The notes beneath the pieces were generated by a model. That model was given only the letters and a program-made list of their open reading frames with translations. It was not told the origin of the DNA and searched no databases. DNA of 54,883 nucleotides from Paenibacillus sp. ACRRY (lineage in GTDB: Bacteria > Bacillota > Bacilli > Paenibacillales > Paenibacillaceae), in the NCBI RefSeq assembly GCF_022346995.1, contig NZ_JAKRNM010000019.1, forward strand, positions 1 to 54,883. The letters are read 5' to 3'. Shown here piece after piece: positions 1-8,466 of this stretch. How positions within the stretch are numbered: the first letter of the stretch is position 1; each line of letters begins with the position of its first letter. The position numbers were made by a program, and so were the translations under genes.

Positions 1-1427
1 GAACAAAGTATGAGGCACTCACTGCAACTCAAAAAGCGCTGGTAGGAGATATCACCCGTTTGACGGATGCAGAGGCAGCAATTGCTGAATTGGAAGCCCA
101 AGCCGCAGCGGATCTGGAAGCCGCCAATCTAGTGAAGGCAGCAATTGAAGGCCTACCTGTAAAAGCAGAAGTAGAGCTTGCTGACAAAACAGCGGTGGAA
201 GCAGCGCGAACAAAGTATGAGGCACTCACTGCAACTCAAAAAGCGCTGGTAGGAGATATCACCCGTTTGACGGATGCAGAGGCAGCAATTGCTGAATTGG
301 AAGCCCAAGCCGCAGCGGATCTGGAAGCGGCCAATCTGGTGAAGGCAGCAATTGAAGGCTTACCTGTAAAAGAGGAAGTAGTGCTGACAGACAAAGCAGC
401 GGTGGAAGCAGCGCGAACAAAGTATGAGGCACTCACTGCGACTCAAAAAGCGCTGGTAGGAGATATCACCCGTTTGACGGATGCAGAGGCAGCAATTGCT
501 GATTGGCAAGTAATTGCATTAGCTATAGAGAATTTGAAAGTAACGTATAGTGGAGTCGATGTTTCAGTTTTATTGCCAAACTATCAGGATGGAGCTAATG
601 TTACTTGGTCATTAAAAGATCCAACGCAGTCATCTATTATTGATGTTTTGAATGGTAACATTAACCGCGCTGGTTTAACAACTGATACCGACATCGTGCT
701 CATAGCCAACATTACCTCAGGAATTAAGGCGGTTACTAAGCAATTTAATATTACTGTTCATGCTGAGGTTGCTGAACCTAAGTCTATCCTCAGTAAAGAA
801 ATTGCAAATTTCGATTTTACCAATGTCTATGCGACTTCAGCTAGGGAAGAAAGTAACAAAATCACCTCAACAGATTTCAAAACTAACCCTAAACATTTCA
901 CAATCAGTGATGGGAATATTACAATACCTGTTGACCTGACCTGGGATATTCCTTTGAATGGTTTCTCTACCGGGCAGGTAGTTGGATCGGCTATCGATAG
1001 TTTCATTCAGGACTACTGCAATGCACATGGAATTAATTTGGGGGATCGGACAGTTTATGGATCCGGATTTGAAGACACATTCTTTATATCTACATTTAAG
1101 ACTGGATCCTCGGCTGCTATAACACTAGGTGGGAACGACTGGTCATTTTTCTTTCAAAATAATCATTGGACCGGCACAGACGAAGATAGTACCAAAAATC
1201 GCACGTTTGTTGTCAGTGATGGTGTGAATCAGGCGTCTATTGTATTGCGTCAAAAATTTACCGACATGAGTAACCTGGTAACCTATCTAAATAATCAATT
1301 GCAGTCTGCCTCAGTTTCTGTCACAGCTGAGCAAGTAAATGAGAGTCAATTTAAACTTGTATCCAACAGTTTGAATACCGATATAACTATTACCGGAAAC
1401 GATAAAGAGCAGTTCTTTGATAATTAA
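1..1427 (+). CDS. Cell-surface repeat protein, 3' part (5' end outside window)
   Basis: The reading frame is open from the first bases of the window, so the N-terminus is missing; about 474 residues remain. The first ~160 residues are 69-residue repeats rich in Ala, Glu and Leu (motif KYEALTATQKALVG, then LTDAEAAIAELEA). This is the three-helix spacer type common in Firmicutes surface proteins. A domain around residues 165-255 resembles the atypical bacterial Ig-like fold (VTWSLKD, then VTKQFNITV). The last ~200 residues appear to hold two diverged copies of a module ending in ITLGGND and ITITGND. The second (ASIVLRQKF, LVTYLNNQL, FKLVSNS) resembles flagellin-IN/hook-IN motifs. No SLH domain or sorting signal lies at this C-terminus, so any anchor would be N-terminal. 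A terminator follows at once. Function is inferred to be structural or adhesive. Confidence 0.75.
   Translation, partial: TKYEALTATQKALVGDITRLTDAEAAIAELEAQAAADLEAANLVKAAIEGLPVKAEVELADKTAVEAARTKYEALTATQKALVGDITRLTDAEAAIAELEAQAAADLEAANLVKAAIEGLPVKEEVVLTDKAAVEAARTKYEALTATQKALVGDITRLTDAEAAIADWQVIALAIENLKVTYSGVDVSVLLPNYQDGANVTWSLKDPTQSSIIDVLNGNINRAGLTTDTDIVLIANITSGIKAVTKQFNITVHAEVAEPKSILSKEIANFDFTNVYATSAREESNKITSTDFKTNPKHFTISDGNITIPVDLTWDIPLNGFSTGQVVGSAIDSFIQDYCNAHGINLGDRTVYGSGFEDTFFISTFKTGSSAAITLGGNDWSFFFQNNHWTGTDEDSTKNRTFVVSDGVNQASIVLRQKFTDMSNLVTYLNNQLQSASVSVTAEQVNESQFKLVSNSLNTDITITGNDKEQFFDN
3..500 (+). repeat. 207-bp tandem repeats (two full copies plus a partial third)
   Basis: The motif ACAAAGTATGAGGCACTC starts at 3, 210 and 417, exactly 207 bp (69 codons) apart. 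Copies 1 and 2 differ at only a few bases, mostly in the stretch coding for VKAEVELADKT versus VKEEVVLTDKA. The in-frame period and high identity point to recent duplication or gene conversion. More copies may lie upstream of the window. Confidence 0.9.
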
Positions 1428-1474
1428 GAATTTAAACAAGATATAGTAGTAATAAAGCGAGAACTTATAAGCGA

Positions 1475-1506
1475 AAAAGGCTGTCGATGAATTCGACGGC
1501 CTTTTT
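1475..1506 (+). terminator. Intrinsic terminator of the surface-protein gene
   Basis: The arms GGCTGTCGA (1479-1487) and TCGACGGCC (1493-1501) pair over 9 bp with one G-U, and a T-run follows (1502-1506). Confidence 0.85.
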
Positions 1507-1599
1507 GTGCATTTGTAAAATCCTTGAGTGCCACCTATATCTAGTGGTTAAGGAACGAATATTTATGAGTGAGCGGTATGGGATACACCAATTCGTCCC

Positions 1600-2712
1600 T
1601 TACTCCATTTCAATCTCCTTCACCGTCTCACCCTCGACCAGGACAGGCTGGTAATAGGTGTCGGTGGGCAGATCCTTCTTGCCTTGCAGTTTCTTAATGA
1701 CCCAATCGGCAGCGTCACGGCCCATTTGCTCTTGGGGATGGGTTAGCGTGGTAAGTCTAATGTTGGCGTTCTTGGCGATATACGAGTTGTCCTGTCCAAT
1801 AATGGATAACTCATCCGGAATGGATATGTCCAGTCTTCGGCAGGCATGCACCACTTCCAGCCCCACCTCGTCGTTATAACACACGATGGCGGTTAGAGCT
1901 TCCCTATTATCGTTCAGAAACGTTTCCAGATTAGCGGACAGATCCGGTTTTGAGGCTGTATCGAAAGAGAGCACCTGCTCGGGATGGAACCGTAATTTGG
2001 CTTCGCCCAATGCTTTGATATACCCCTTCATCCGGTACTTTCCTTGCAAATCATCCATTTTCGCAATAAGCCCAATCTGAGTATGCCCTTTGGCAATCAA
2101 TTCTCGGGTGGCAAGATAGCTGGACTGTACGTCATCCAGACAGAAGAAGGGAACCTCCAGCTCTTCGTAAAAGGCATTGATCATCGTAAACGGTACATCC
2201 TGCTCCTTAAATGACAGGTAGTACGCAATGTTGGGATTGTACAGATTGCTCTTGGTCGGCTCCACAATCAGGCCATCGACCCCGTAGGAAAGCATCATCT
2301 CCAGCGCTTTTTTCTCCTGGGCGACATCGTTATTGGTGCTGGCTAACAGCAGTGAATAATTATCTTCGTTCAGTCGGCTTTCAATGCCGCGAATGATCGA
2401 GGGGAAGATGTAATCAGAGATGTACGTCGTGATGACACCAATCGTTTTCTTCATCGTTGTTCCGCCGGATCTCGAGCGGTATTGGTTGCTGACATAGGTG
2501 CCAGATCCCTTCTCGCTTCTCAAAAAACCTTCGTTCGACAGCTCCAAAATGGCCTTCCGTACCGTCTGGCGGCTCACATTGTAGCTCTCCTGCAGAGCAG
2601 ACTCTGTTGGGATCTGTTCGCCCACGTTATATGTACCCGAAAGGATATGACTCTTTATATCATCAATAATGACTTGATATTTTGGCTTCACGCAATCCAC
2701 TTCTTTCATCAT
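1600..2712 (-). CDS. araR: AraR-type arabinose repressor (GntR DNA-binding domain, LacI-type sensor)
   Basis: This 370-residue repressor has an N-terminal GntR winged helix (about residues 10-78; IPTESALQESYNVSRQTVRKA, then EGFLRSEKGSGTYVS). A LacI/GalR-type ligand-binding domain follows (about 90-365; IGVITTYISDYIFP, SIIGQDNS, LTTLTHPQ). That architecture and length match Bacillus subtilis AraR, which represses arabinose genes until L-arabinose binds. The gene is divergent from the arabinose operon, and TGTACGTACA operators sit in both promoter regions, so autoregulation is likely. The start is uncertain. ATG 2712 has only a weak ribosome site, while GTG at 2691 would begin at VKPKYQ, where the family usually starts, and has AAGAAGTGG upstream. 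Confidence 0.93.
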   Translation of the reverse strand: MMKEVDCVKPKYQVIIDDIKSHILSGTYNVGEQIPTESALQESYNVSRQTVRKAILELSNEGFLRSEKGSGTYVSNQYRSRSGGTTMKKTIGVITTYISDYIFPSIIRGIESRLNEDNYSLLLASTNNDVAQEKKALEMMLSYGVDGLIVEPTKSNLYNPNIAYYLSFKEQDVPFTMINAFYEELEVPFFCLDDVQSSYLATRELIAKGHTQIGLIAKMDDLQGKYRMKGYIKALGEAKLRFHPEQVLSFDTASKPDLSANLETFLNDNREALTAIVCYNDEVGLEVVHACRRLDISIPDELSIIGQDNSYIAKNANIRLTTLTHPQEQMGRDAADWVIKKLQGKKDLPTDTYYQPVLVEGETVKEIEME

Positions 2713-2746
2713 TACTCATCTATAGAAACGTTATGGTTCAAATAGT

Positions 2747-2756
2747 TGTACGTACA
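2747..2756. promoter_or_regulatory. AraR operator at the araR promoter
   Basis: The perfect palindrome TGTACGTACA lies two bases downstream of the predicted araR -10 box, so it covers the start of transcription. The same 10-mer recurs in the araB promoter. Confidence 0.8.
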
Positions 2757-2757
2757 T

Positions 2758-2786
2758 ATTTTAGCATGATTCTAGTCTAATGAAAA
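2758..2786 (-). promoter_or_regulatory. araR promoter
   Basis: On the minus strand a -35 TTTTCA (2786-2781), a 17-nt spacer and a -10 TAAAAT (2763-2758) are present. The AraR operator follows directly. Confidence 0.6.
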
Positions 2787-2931
2787 TAAAACCGCATATT
2801 TCTCGAAATAAACCGTACAATTCTGGTTTAATTACATGAAACTGTACACTACAGCATACCCTTAAGCGAGCAGGAAAAGACATGCTAAACACTAATTTTA
2901 TGTTCTTTGTAAGTATAAATATTATATATTA

Positions 2932-2960
2932 TTGACAGATGTACGTACAAAAATTATACT
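2932..2960 (+). promoter_or_regulatory. Arabinose operon promoter with AraR operator in the spacer
   Basis: A consensus -35 TTGACA (2932-2937) and -10 TATACT (2955-2960) are 17 nt apart. The palindrome TGTACGTACA occupies 2940-2949, between the two boxes, so bound AraR would exclude RNA polymerase. Together with the site at 2747-2756, about 190 bp away, it could support looping. Confidence 0.85.
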
Positions 2961-2975
2961 AAGGCTGTCAGAAAA

Positions 2976-2989
2976 GGAAAGCGCCTTCT
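2976..2989 (+). promoter_or_regulatory. Candidate CcpA cre site
   Basis: GGAAAGCGCCTTCT matches the cre consensus TGWAARCGYTWNCW at 12 of 14 positions. It lies just downstream of the arabinose promoter, a usual place for glucose repression through CcpA. Confidence 0.5.
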
Positions 2990-3000
2990 TAAATAAGGTT

Positions 3001-3040
3001 TGCTGCTGTTCATTCACCAGAAGTGATCGCAACAGTAGTA
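3001..3040 (+). other. Stem-loop in the arabinose operon leader
   Basis: TGCTGCTGTT (3001-3010) can pair along its whole length with AACAGTAGTA (3031-3040), using two G-U pairs, around a 20-nt loop that itself holds TCAC/GTGA. No T-run follows, so it is not a terminator; it may stabilise the ~180-nt leader. Confidence 0.45.
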
Positions 3041-3148
3041 GACATTTTATACGAATTCATAAATTCATCTTATGCCGTTGCAGCTTTGGCTCTTTAACGT
3101 AATTACCAGCCTTGGGATGTAAAACGGCGATCTAGAGAGGGGACAACC

Positions 3149-4771
3149 ATGGTTATGAGTCATGAGGAGACGAGAGAGGCGATTGCGAAGGGAGCCACTT
3201 CACTCGGCATCGAATTCGGATCGACGCGGATCAAGGCCGTATTGATTAACGAACGTTTCGACACCATCGCATCGGGAAGTTATGAGTGGGAGAATCTCTT
3301 GAAAGACGGATATTGGACGTACAACCAAGAGGATATTATTGCAGGCATGCAAACCGCGTATCGCGAGATGAAGCAGGATGTGGAACAGAAGTACGGCATC
3401 ACGCTGCAAACCATCGGCTCCATTGGGTTCTCCGCCATGATGCACGGATATGTTGCACTGGATCGTACGGGTGAACTGCTGGTACCGTTCCGGACGTGGC
3501 GTAATGCGACGACCGGAGTGGCAGCGAAGGAGTTAACAGATCTCCTTCAGTTCAACATCCCGGAACGCTGGAGCATCGCACACTTGTATCAGGCCATATT
3601 GAACGATGAGGAGCATCTGCCTCGTATTGATGCCCTGACCACGCTGGCTGGATATATCCACTGGTTGTTAACCGGCAATAAAGCAATTGGAATTGGTGAT
3701 GCTTCAGGCATTTTCCCAATCGATGAGTCTACACATAACTATCATCCAACCATGATCAAGCAGTTCGACGAACTGATCGCAGGCCGAGGTTACTCATGGA
3801 CATTGGAAGAGCTTCTTCCCAAGGTACATCTCGCTGGAGAGCATGCAGGTACGTTAACGGATGCTGGAGCCAAGCTGCTCGACCCTGCAGGAGACTTGCA
3901 AGCAGGCATTCCGCTATGTCCGCCGGAAGGTGATGCCGGAACAGGCATGGTCGCGACGAACAGCGTAAAAAAACGCACGGGTAATATCTCTGTCGGTACA
4001 TCCGTCTTTGCCATGATCGTCCTGGAAAATGAGCTGTCCAAAGTGTATCCCGAGATCGATATGGTCACAACGCCGGACGGCAGCCCGGTGGGTATGGTTC
4101 ATGCCAACAACTGCTCCAGCGACATCAATGCATGGATTGGATTGTTCCGGGAATTCTCTGAGGCCATGGGATACGAGGCCGATAGTGGCAAGCTCTTCAG
4201 TGTCTTGTTTAACAAAGCACTTGAAGCGGACCCGGATGGCGGCGGCCTGCTGAGCTACGGATACTATTCTGGCGAGAACATTACGGGGATCGATAAGGGC
4301 CGTCCGTTGTTCGTTCGTTCACCTGAAAGCCGGTTTAACCTGGCCAACTTCATGCGTACCCATCTGTTCACAGCCTTCGGTGCACTGAAGATCGGGATGG
4401 ATATTTTGACGGAAAAAGAACATGTCGCTATCGACGGCATCTTGGCTCATGGTGGCTTGTTCAAAACGCCAGTCGTTGGACAGCGGATTGTTGCAGCCGC
4501 GATGAATGTGCCTGTATCCGTCATGTCCACAGCGGGGGAAGGCGGAGCATGGGGCATGGCGCTTCTCGCTTCGTACATGATCAATAAGGATGAGCAGGAG
4601 AGTCTGGATGTGTTCCTGGAGCAAAAGGTATTCAGTGATGTCGCTGGAGAGGAAGTAGCACCGAATCCATCGGATGTCAAAGGATTTGAATCATTTATCG
4701 AACGCTACCGGAAGGGTCTGGCCATTGAGCAGGCGGCCGTTGATCATCTGGTAGAGAACGGGAGGGACTAA
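3149..4771 (+). CDS. araB: FGGY-family carbohydrate kinase, probable L-ribulokinase
   Basis: This 540-residue FGGY kinase would phosphorylate L-ribulose to L-ribulose 5-phosphate in the cytoplasm, between AraA and AraD. The N-terminal phosphate-binding stretch reads LGIEFGSTRIKAVLI. A glycine-rich second ATPase region includes GNISVGTSVFAM, and the C-terminal domain carries LAHGGLFKTP. From memory, the opening resembles the non-classical ribulokinases of Bacteroides-type araA/araD operons more than Escherichia coli AraB. The substrate is therefore inferred from operon position, since a xylulokinase-like activity cannot be excluded. ATG 3149 is preceded by GAGAGGGG at 3135-3142. The stop is one base from the araD start, so the two are probably translationally coupled. 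Confidence 0.85.
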   Translation: MVMSHEETREAIAKGATSLGIEFGSTRIKAVLINERFDTIASGSYEWENLLKDGYWTYNQEDIIAGMQTAYREMKQDVEQKYGITLQTIGSIGFSAMMHGYVALDRTGELLVPFRTWRNATTGVAAKELTDLLQFNIPERWSIAHLYQAILNDEEHLPRIDALTTLAGYIHWLLTGNKAIGIGDASGIFPIDESTHNYHPTMIKQFDELIAGRGYSWTLEELLPKVHLAGEHAGTLTDAGAKLLDPAGDLQAGIPLCPPEGDAGTGMVATNSVKKRTGNISVGTSVFAMIVLENELSKVYPEIDMVTTPDGSPVGMVHANNCSSDINAWIGLFREFSEAMGYEADSGKLFSVLFNKALEADPDGGGLLSYGYYSGENITGIDKGRPLFVRSPESRFNLANFMRTHLFTAFGALKIGMDILTEKEHVAIDGILAHGGLFKTPVVGQRIVAAAMNVPVSVMSTAGEGGAWGMALLASYMINKDEQESLDVFLEQKVFSDVAGEEVAPNPSDVKGFESFIERYRKGLAIEQAAVDHLVENGRD

Positions 4772-4772
4772 G

Positions 4773-5468
4773 ATGTTAGAGCAACTGAAACAAGAGGTTT
4801 ATGAGGCGAATCTGGAGCTGCCGAAGCATGGTCTTGTGAAGTTCACTTGGGGTAACGTCAGTGCCATTGATCGGGATAGTGGACTGTTCGTGATCAAACC
4901 GAGCGGCGTCAGCTACGATGCCATGAAGCCAAGCGACATGGTCGTTGTCGATCTGGATGGCAATGTGGTCGAGGGCGAGATGAGACCATCCTCGGATACA
5001 GCAACTCACGCCGTTTTATATAAGCATTACTCTGAAATTGGCGGGATTGTGCATACGCACTCCACATGGGCGACCATCTGGGCGCAAGCTGGACTGGATG
5101 TACCTGTTATGGGAACAACACATGCGGATACATTCTATGGTGCGGTACCTTGTGCACGTTTCCTGAACCAGAACGAGGTTGATCGTGGGTACGAAGCGGA
5201 GACAGGACGCGTCATTATTGAAACGTTTGAACAGCGTGGGATTGATGTTATGGCCGTTCCGGCCGTGCTGCTCCATGGTCATGCACCGTTTACCTGGGGG
5301 AAAGATGCAAAGGCGGCTGTGGTGAACAGTGTTGTGCTGGAGGAAGTATGCAAAATGAACCTGTATGCGCGGCAACTAAACAACTTCGCCAAAGAACTGC
5401 CGCAAGGCATTCTGGATAAACACTATCTGCGGAAACACGGAAAAGACGCGTATTACGGACAGAAGTAA
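4773..5468 (+). CDS. araD: L-ribulose-5-phosphate 4-epimerase
   Basis: This 231-residue class II aldolase-fold enzyme converts L-ribulose 5-phosphate to D-xylulose 5-phosphate, feeding arabinose into the pentose phosphate pathway. Family landmarks are FTWGNVSAID near the start, KPSGVSY (substrate phosphate), SSDTATH and HTHS (His94 and His96, zinc ligands), and LLHGHAPF with a further ligand histidine near 168-170. Length matches the family. The ribosome site GGAGGG lies inside the end of the kinase gene, one base separating the two. A 311-bp structured gap divides it from araA. Confidence 0.96.
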   Translation: MLEQLKQEVYEANLELPKHGLVKFTWGNVSAIDRDSGLFVIKPSGVSYDAMKPSDMVVVDLDGNVVEGEMRPSSDTATHAVLYKHYSEIGGIVHTHSTWATIWAQAGLDVPVMGTTHADTFYGAVPCARFLNQNEVDRGYEAETGRVIIETFEQRGIDVMAVPAVLLHGHAPFTWGKDAKAAVVNSVVLEEVCKMNLYARQLNNFAKELPQGILDKHYLRKHGKDAYYGQK

Positions 5469-5779
5469 TGTGGTTATGTAGCGATCGGTTGATAATATTT
5501 CAATCGAATAAGTTGTTTGTTACTACTACCAAAGAAGTTGTATAAAACTTTTACACGATAACGGAGAGTGCAGAACCAATCTGAAGAAGCGAAGCTAAAA
5601 GCTTTCTGTAAGAAAGCTACTTCGGAAGGATATACCTCGCGTTTATCACAGGATTTTCCCTTAAAAAAGGGAATAAAAAAATCCAGGGATAACCAGCGAT
5701 CGGAAGATGGTACTGCAATCAGAGTGATAAGTGTAAACCCATATGTTGAACTATAAAAAAATGAAATGAGGATGATTAC
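5469..5779 (+). other. araD-araA intergenic region with two hairpins
   Basis: No convincing gene is seen. AGCTTTCT/AGAAAGCT (5600-5607/5611-5618) form a perfect 8-bp stem, extended by CGAAG/CTTCG (5590-5594/5620-5624). A second structure pairs GGATTTT with AAAATCC (5651-5657/5678-5684), enclosing CCCTT/AAGGG. Neither has a downstream T-run, so these look like mRNA-processing or stability elements within the operon. A ribosome site (ATGAGGATGA) precedes araA. Confidence 0.5.
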
Positions 5780-7204
5780 ATGTCAGCAACAGCAGCAAAG
5801 GAATTTTGGTTTGTCGTTGGTTCGCAGCATCTCTATGGTGAAGAAGCATTGGGCGAGGTCAAAGCCAATGCACAGAAGATTACGGATGCCCTGAATGCAA
5901 GCGGCGTTCTGCCATACCCGCTCGTATTGCAGGATCTGGCGGTAAGCGCGGATAAAATCACAAGCATCATGAAGGAAGTCAACTACCGCGACGAAGTAGC
6001 GGGTGTTATTACTTGGATGCATACCTTCTCTCCAGCGAAAATGTGGATTCGTGGCACAAAATTGCTGCAAAAACCACTGCTTCATCTGGCTACGCAATAC
6101 AATGAGAGCATTCCTTGGGCCACCATCGATATGGACTTCATGAACCTGAACCAGGCAGCACACGGTGACCGTGAATATGGTTTCATCAATGCCCGTCTGA
6201 GAAAACAAAACAAAATTGTCGTTGGTTACTGGGAGCGTCCAGAAGTGCAGCAGCAGGTTGCCGATTGGATGGACGTGGCGGTTGCCTATAACGAAAGCTT
6301 CAACATCAAAGTAGCCCGTTTTGGCGACAACATGCGCAACGTGGGTGTAACTGAAGGGGATAAAGTGGAGGCACAGATTCAATTCGGGTGGACGGTCGAC
6401 TACTTCGGCATCGGTGACCTTGTACAAGTTGTGAATAATGTGACAGAGCAGGAAATTGATGACCTGATCGGCCAATACGCGGAGCTGTATGAATTCGATT
6501 ATGGTACAAACAGCAAGGAAGCTTGGGAAGCCAGTGTTCGTGTGCAAGCCAGTTATGAAATTGCGATCAAACGTTTCCTCGACGACGGAGGATACAGTGC
6601 ATTCACTACCAACTTCGAAGATCTGCATGGCATGAAGCAGCTTCCGGGTCTGGCTGTGCAACGCCTTATGGCTCAAGGATATGGTTTTGCTGGAGAAGGT
6701 GACTGGAAAACAGCTGCACTTGATCGCTTGCTGAAAGTCATGAGCCATAACGAGAATACGGGCTTCATGGAAGATTACACATACGAAATGGCTGCTGGAC
6801 AGGAAGCTATCCTTCAATCTCACATGCTTGAAGTAGATCCTACTCTCGCCAGCACCAAACCGAGAATCATTGTGTCTCCACTGGGTATTGGCGATCGCGA
6901 AGATCCTGCACGTCTGGTATTCGATGGCAAAGCAGGCGAGGGCGTTGTCGTATCCATGGCTGACTTCGGCACGCATTATAAACTGTTGATCAATGAAGTT
7001 TCTGCATTCGAGCCAACTGTACCAGCACCGAATCTGCCCGTGGCACGTGTACTGTGGAACGTGAAGCCAAACTTCCAGGATGGGGTTAAAGCCTGGATCG
7101 AAAATGGCGGCGGTCACCACACCGTTGTTTCCTTGAACCTGACAACAGATCAGATCGTAACGTACGCGAAGCTGGTTAACCTGGAATACGTAGTCATTAA
7201 ATAA
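5780..7204 (+). CDS. araA: L-arabinose isomerase
   Basis: This 474-residue isomerase interconverts L-arabinose and L-ribulose, the first step of the pathway, using Mn2+. The N-terminus (FWFVVGSQHLYGEEAL) is the family signature. The metal and catalytic residues are visible in context: Glu in GEGDWKTA, Glu in FMEDYTYEM, His in LQSHMLEV and His in GGGHHTV near the C-terminus. Length is typical. It is the last gene of the arabinose operon and is followed by a strong terminator. No separate promoter is obvious, so it should be co-transcribed with the kinase and araD under AraR. Confidence 0.98.
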   Translation: MSATAAKEFWFVVGSQHLYGEEALGEVKANAQKITDALNASGVLPYPLVLQDLAVSADKITSIMKEVNYRDEVAGVITWMHTFSPAKMWIRGTKLLQKPLLHLATQYNESIPWATIDMDFMNLNQAAHGDREYGFINARLRKQNKIVVGYWERPEVQQQVADWMDVAVAYNESFNIKVARFGDNMRNVGVTEGDKVEAQIQFGWTVDYFGIGDLVQVVNNVTEQEIDDLIGQYAELYEFDYGTNSKEAWEASVRVQASYEIAIKRFLDDGGYSAFTTNFEDLHGMKQLPGLAVQRLMAQGYGFAGEGDWKTAALDRLLKVMSHNENTGFMEDYTYEMAAGQEAILQSHMLEVDPTLASTKPRIIVSPLGIGDREDPARLVFDGKAGEGVVVSMADFGTHYKLLINEVSAFEPTVPAPNLPVARVLWNVKPNFQDGVKAWIENGGGHHTVVSLNLTTDQIVTYAKLVNLEYVVIK

Positions 7205-7252
7205 ACATAAGATAATTTTTATCGTGATTCGACTCATATCCATGATTGCCTA

Positions 7253-7281
7253 GCGGCCGAGGGGATTCCCTCGGCCCTTTG
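7253..7281 (+). terminator. Terminator of the arabinose operon
   Basis: GGCCGAGGG (7255-7263) and CCCTCGGCC (7268-7276) form a perfect 9-bp stem with a GATT loop, followed by CTTTGT. The U-tract is short but the stem is very GC-rich. Confidence 0.75.
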
Positions 7282-7373
7282 TCATGCTGTAATGTGGTTG
7301 GCAGAGAAGTCACAGTCTGTAGTGCAGTCTCAGGAGGAGCACACCGCTGCGCAACTTAGAGTTTCCTTCATTT

Positions 7374-7395
7374 TGCTATAATAGCCCAAAGGAGG
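7374..7395 (+). promoter_or_regulatory. Extended -10 promoter and ribosome site of the AAC(3)-like gene
   Basis: TGCTATAAT (7374-7382) is an extended -10 with a perfect TATAAT; no good -35 is seen. AAAGGAGG at 7388-7395 is a near-perfect ribosome site, 13 nt before the ATG. Transcription must start very close to it, giving a very short leader. Confidence 0.55.
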
Positions 7396-7408
7396 TTATC
7401 GATTCATT

Positions 7409-8173
7409 ATGCATACTCAACAAAGCTTGCTTGATCAGCTTCAAGAGCTTGGCATTGACGGACGAGGTACGTTGCTTGTTCACTCTTCCATGAAAAGTAT
7501 GGGTGAGGTCGAAGGTAGGGCGGATACCGTACTGGATGCTTTTACAGATTATATGAAGGATGGACTGCTGGTTTTGCCAACCCACACCTGGTCCACCATC
7601 AATGCGAGTAATCCAATGTTCCACGTGGAATCATCACCATGCTGCGTCGGGATTCTACCTGAGCTATTTCGAAAACGGCCAGGCGTAGTACGTTCATGGC
7701 ATCCGACTCACTCGGTTGCAGCATTCGGCCCAGATGGGGTGGCATTCACGAAGGACGATCACCTATATGACACACCATGTGCAAGAGGCTCAGCTTGGGG
7801 CAAGCTGCTTGATCGTAAAGCTACCATTCTCCTTGTTGGTGTTGACTTGAAACGAAACACGTTTATCCATGGCGTAGAGGAGTGGGTGGACATTCCGGGG
7901 CGTTTAACAGATGAGCACGAGCAGCTCTACACCGTATTGCCAGATGGAACAGAGATTTCAGTACCTTCCCGCAGACATTGTGGGTTGTCGTGGTCGGAGC
8001 ATTTTTGGAAAGTGGATGAGGTATTACAGCGCCAAGGAGCAATGCGTCAAGGAAAGCTTGGAGACGCTATTGTACGAGTATGTGATGCGGCCAAAGTAGA
8101 GGGAGTTATTACAGAGATGCTGAGGGCCAATCCGGATCTTTTCTCGGATAACCTGCCGCTGGCGAAAGAGTAG
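7409..8173 (+). CDS. AAC(3)-family N-acetyltransferase (YokD-like)
   Basis: This 254-residue protein belongs to the aminoglycoside 3-N-acetyltransferase family, which uses acetyl-CoA. Family features are LLVHSSMKSMGEVEG near the N-terminus, LVLPTHTWS, RSWHPTHSVAAFGPDG (the most conserved block) and ARGSAWGKLLD. Many chromosomal Bacillales members, such as Bacillus subtilis YokD, have no proven aminoglycoside activity, so a resistance phenotype should not be assumed. The gene stands alone between terminators. Confidence 0.85.
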   Translation: MHTQQSLLDQLQELGIDGRGTLLVHSSMKSMGEVEGRADTVLDAFTDYMKDGLLVLPTHTWSTINASNPMFHVESSPCCVGILPELFRKRPGVVRSWHPTHSVAAFGPDGVAFTKDDHLYDTPCARGSAWGKLLDRKATILLVGVDLKRNTFIHGVEEWVDIPGRLTDEHEQLYTVLPDGTEISVPSRRHCGLSWSEHFWKVDEVLQRQGAMRQGKLGDAIVRVCDAAKVEGVITEMLRANPDLFSDNLPLAKE

Positions 8174-8186
8174 GCATGTCAGAAAG

Positions 8187-8222
8187 ACCGCTCGGCAACG
8201 GGCGGGAGTTTGTTCTTTTTTC
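8187..8222 (+). terminator. Probable terminator of the AAC(3)-like gene
   Basis: CCGCTCG (8188-8194) and CGGGCGG (8199-8205) pair with one G-U around GCAA, followed by a T-rich tail with a run of Ts at 8216-8221. Confidence 0.6.
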
Positions 8223-8339
8223 AATAGTTAAACGTTCAAAAACACTCACAAATCAGCAAAATAGACGCATAAATAAAGCAGAGCTTGGCTGTATTTCCAG
8301 TGTATGGCCTACTCACCCATAGGGGTGTGTGATAAGATA

Positions 8340-8354
8340 TGGTTAATTTAACCA
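8340..8354. promoter_or_regulatory. Perfect inverted repeat upstream of the diguanylate cyclase
   Basis: TGGTTAATTTAACCA is a perfect 7-1-7 inverted repeat, 113 bp before the start codon. It may be an operator; the regulator is unknown. Confidence 0.4.
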
Positions 8355-8466
8355 AAACTTTAGTGAGAGAAAGCATTTTATAGTCTGAATCTAGTATTAC
8401 TTAGTTTTACGAAAACAGCCTAGTTCAATGAAATCGTAGTAGTCGCAACCAAGAAGGAGAAGATTT

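Noticed and set aside
5568..5756. 62-codon frame in the araD-araA gap
   Set aside because: It starts at a GTG without a clear ribosome site and overlaps the hairpins; the sequence looks structural, not coding.
5783..7243. Long open frame on the minus strand opposite araA (486 codons)
   Set aside because: It is the shadow of a strongly coding araA; the translation has no family features and no ribosome site.
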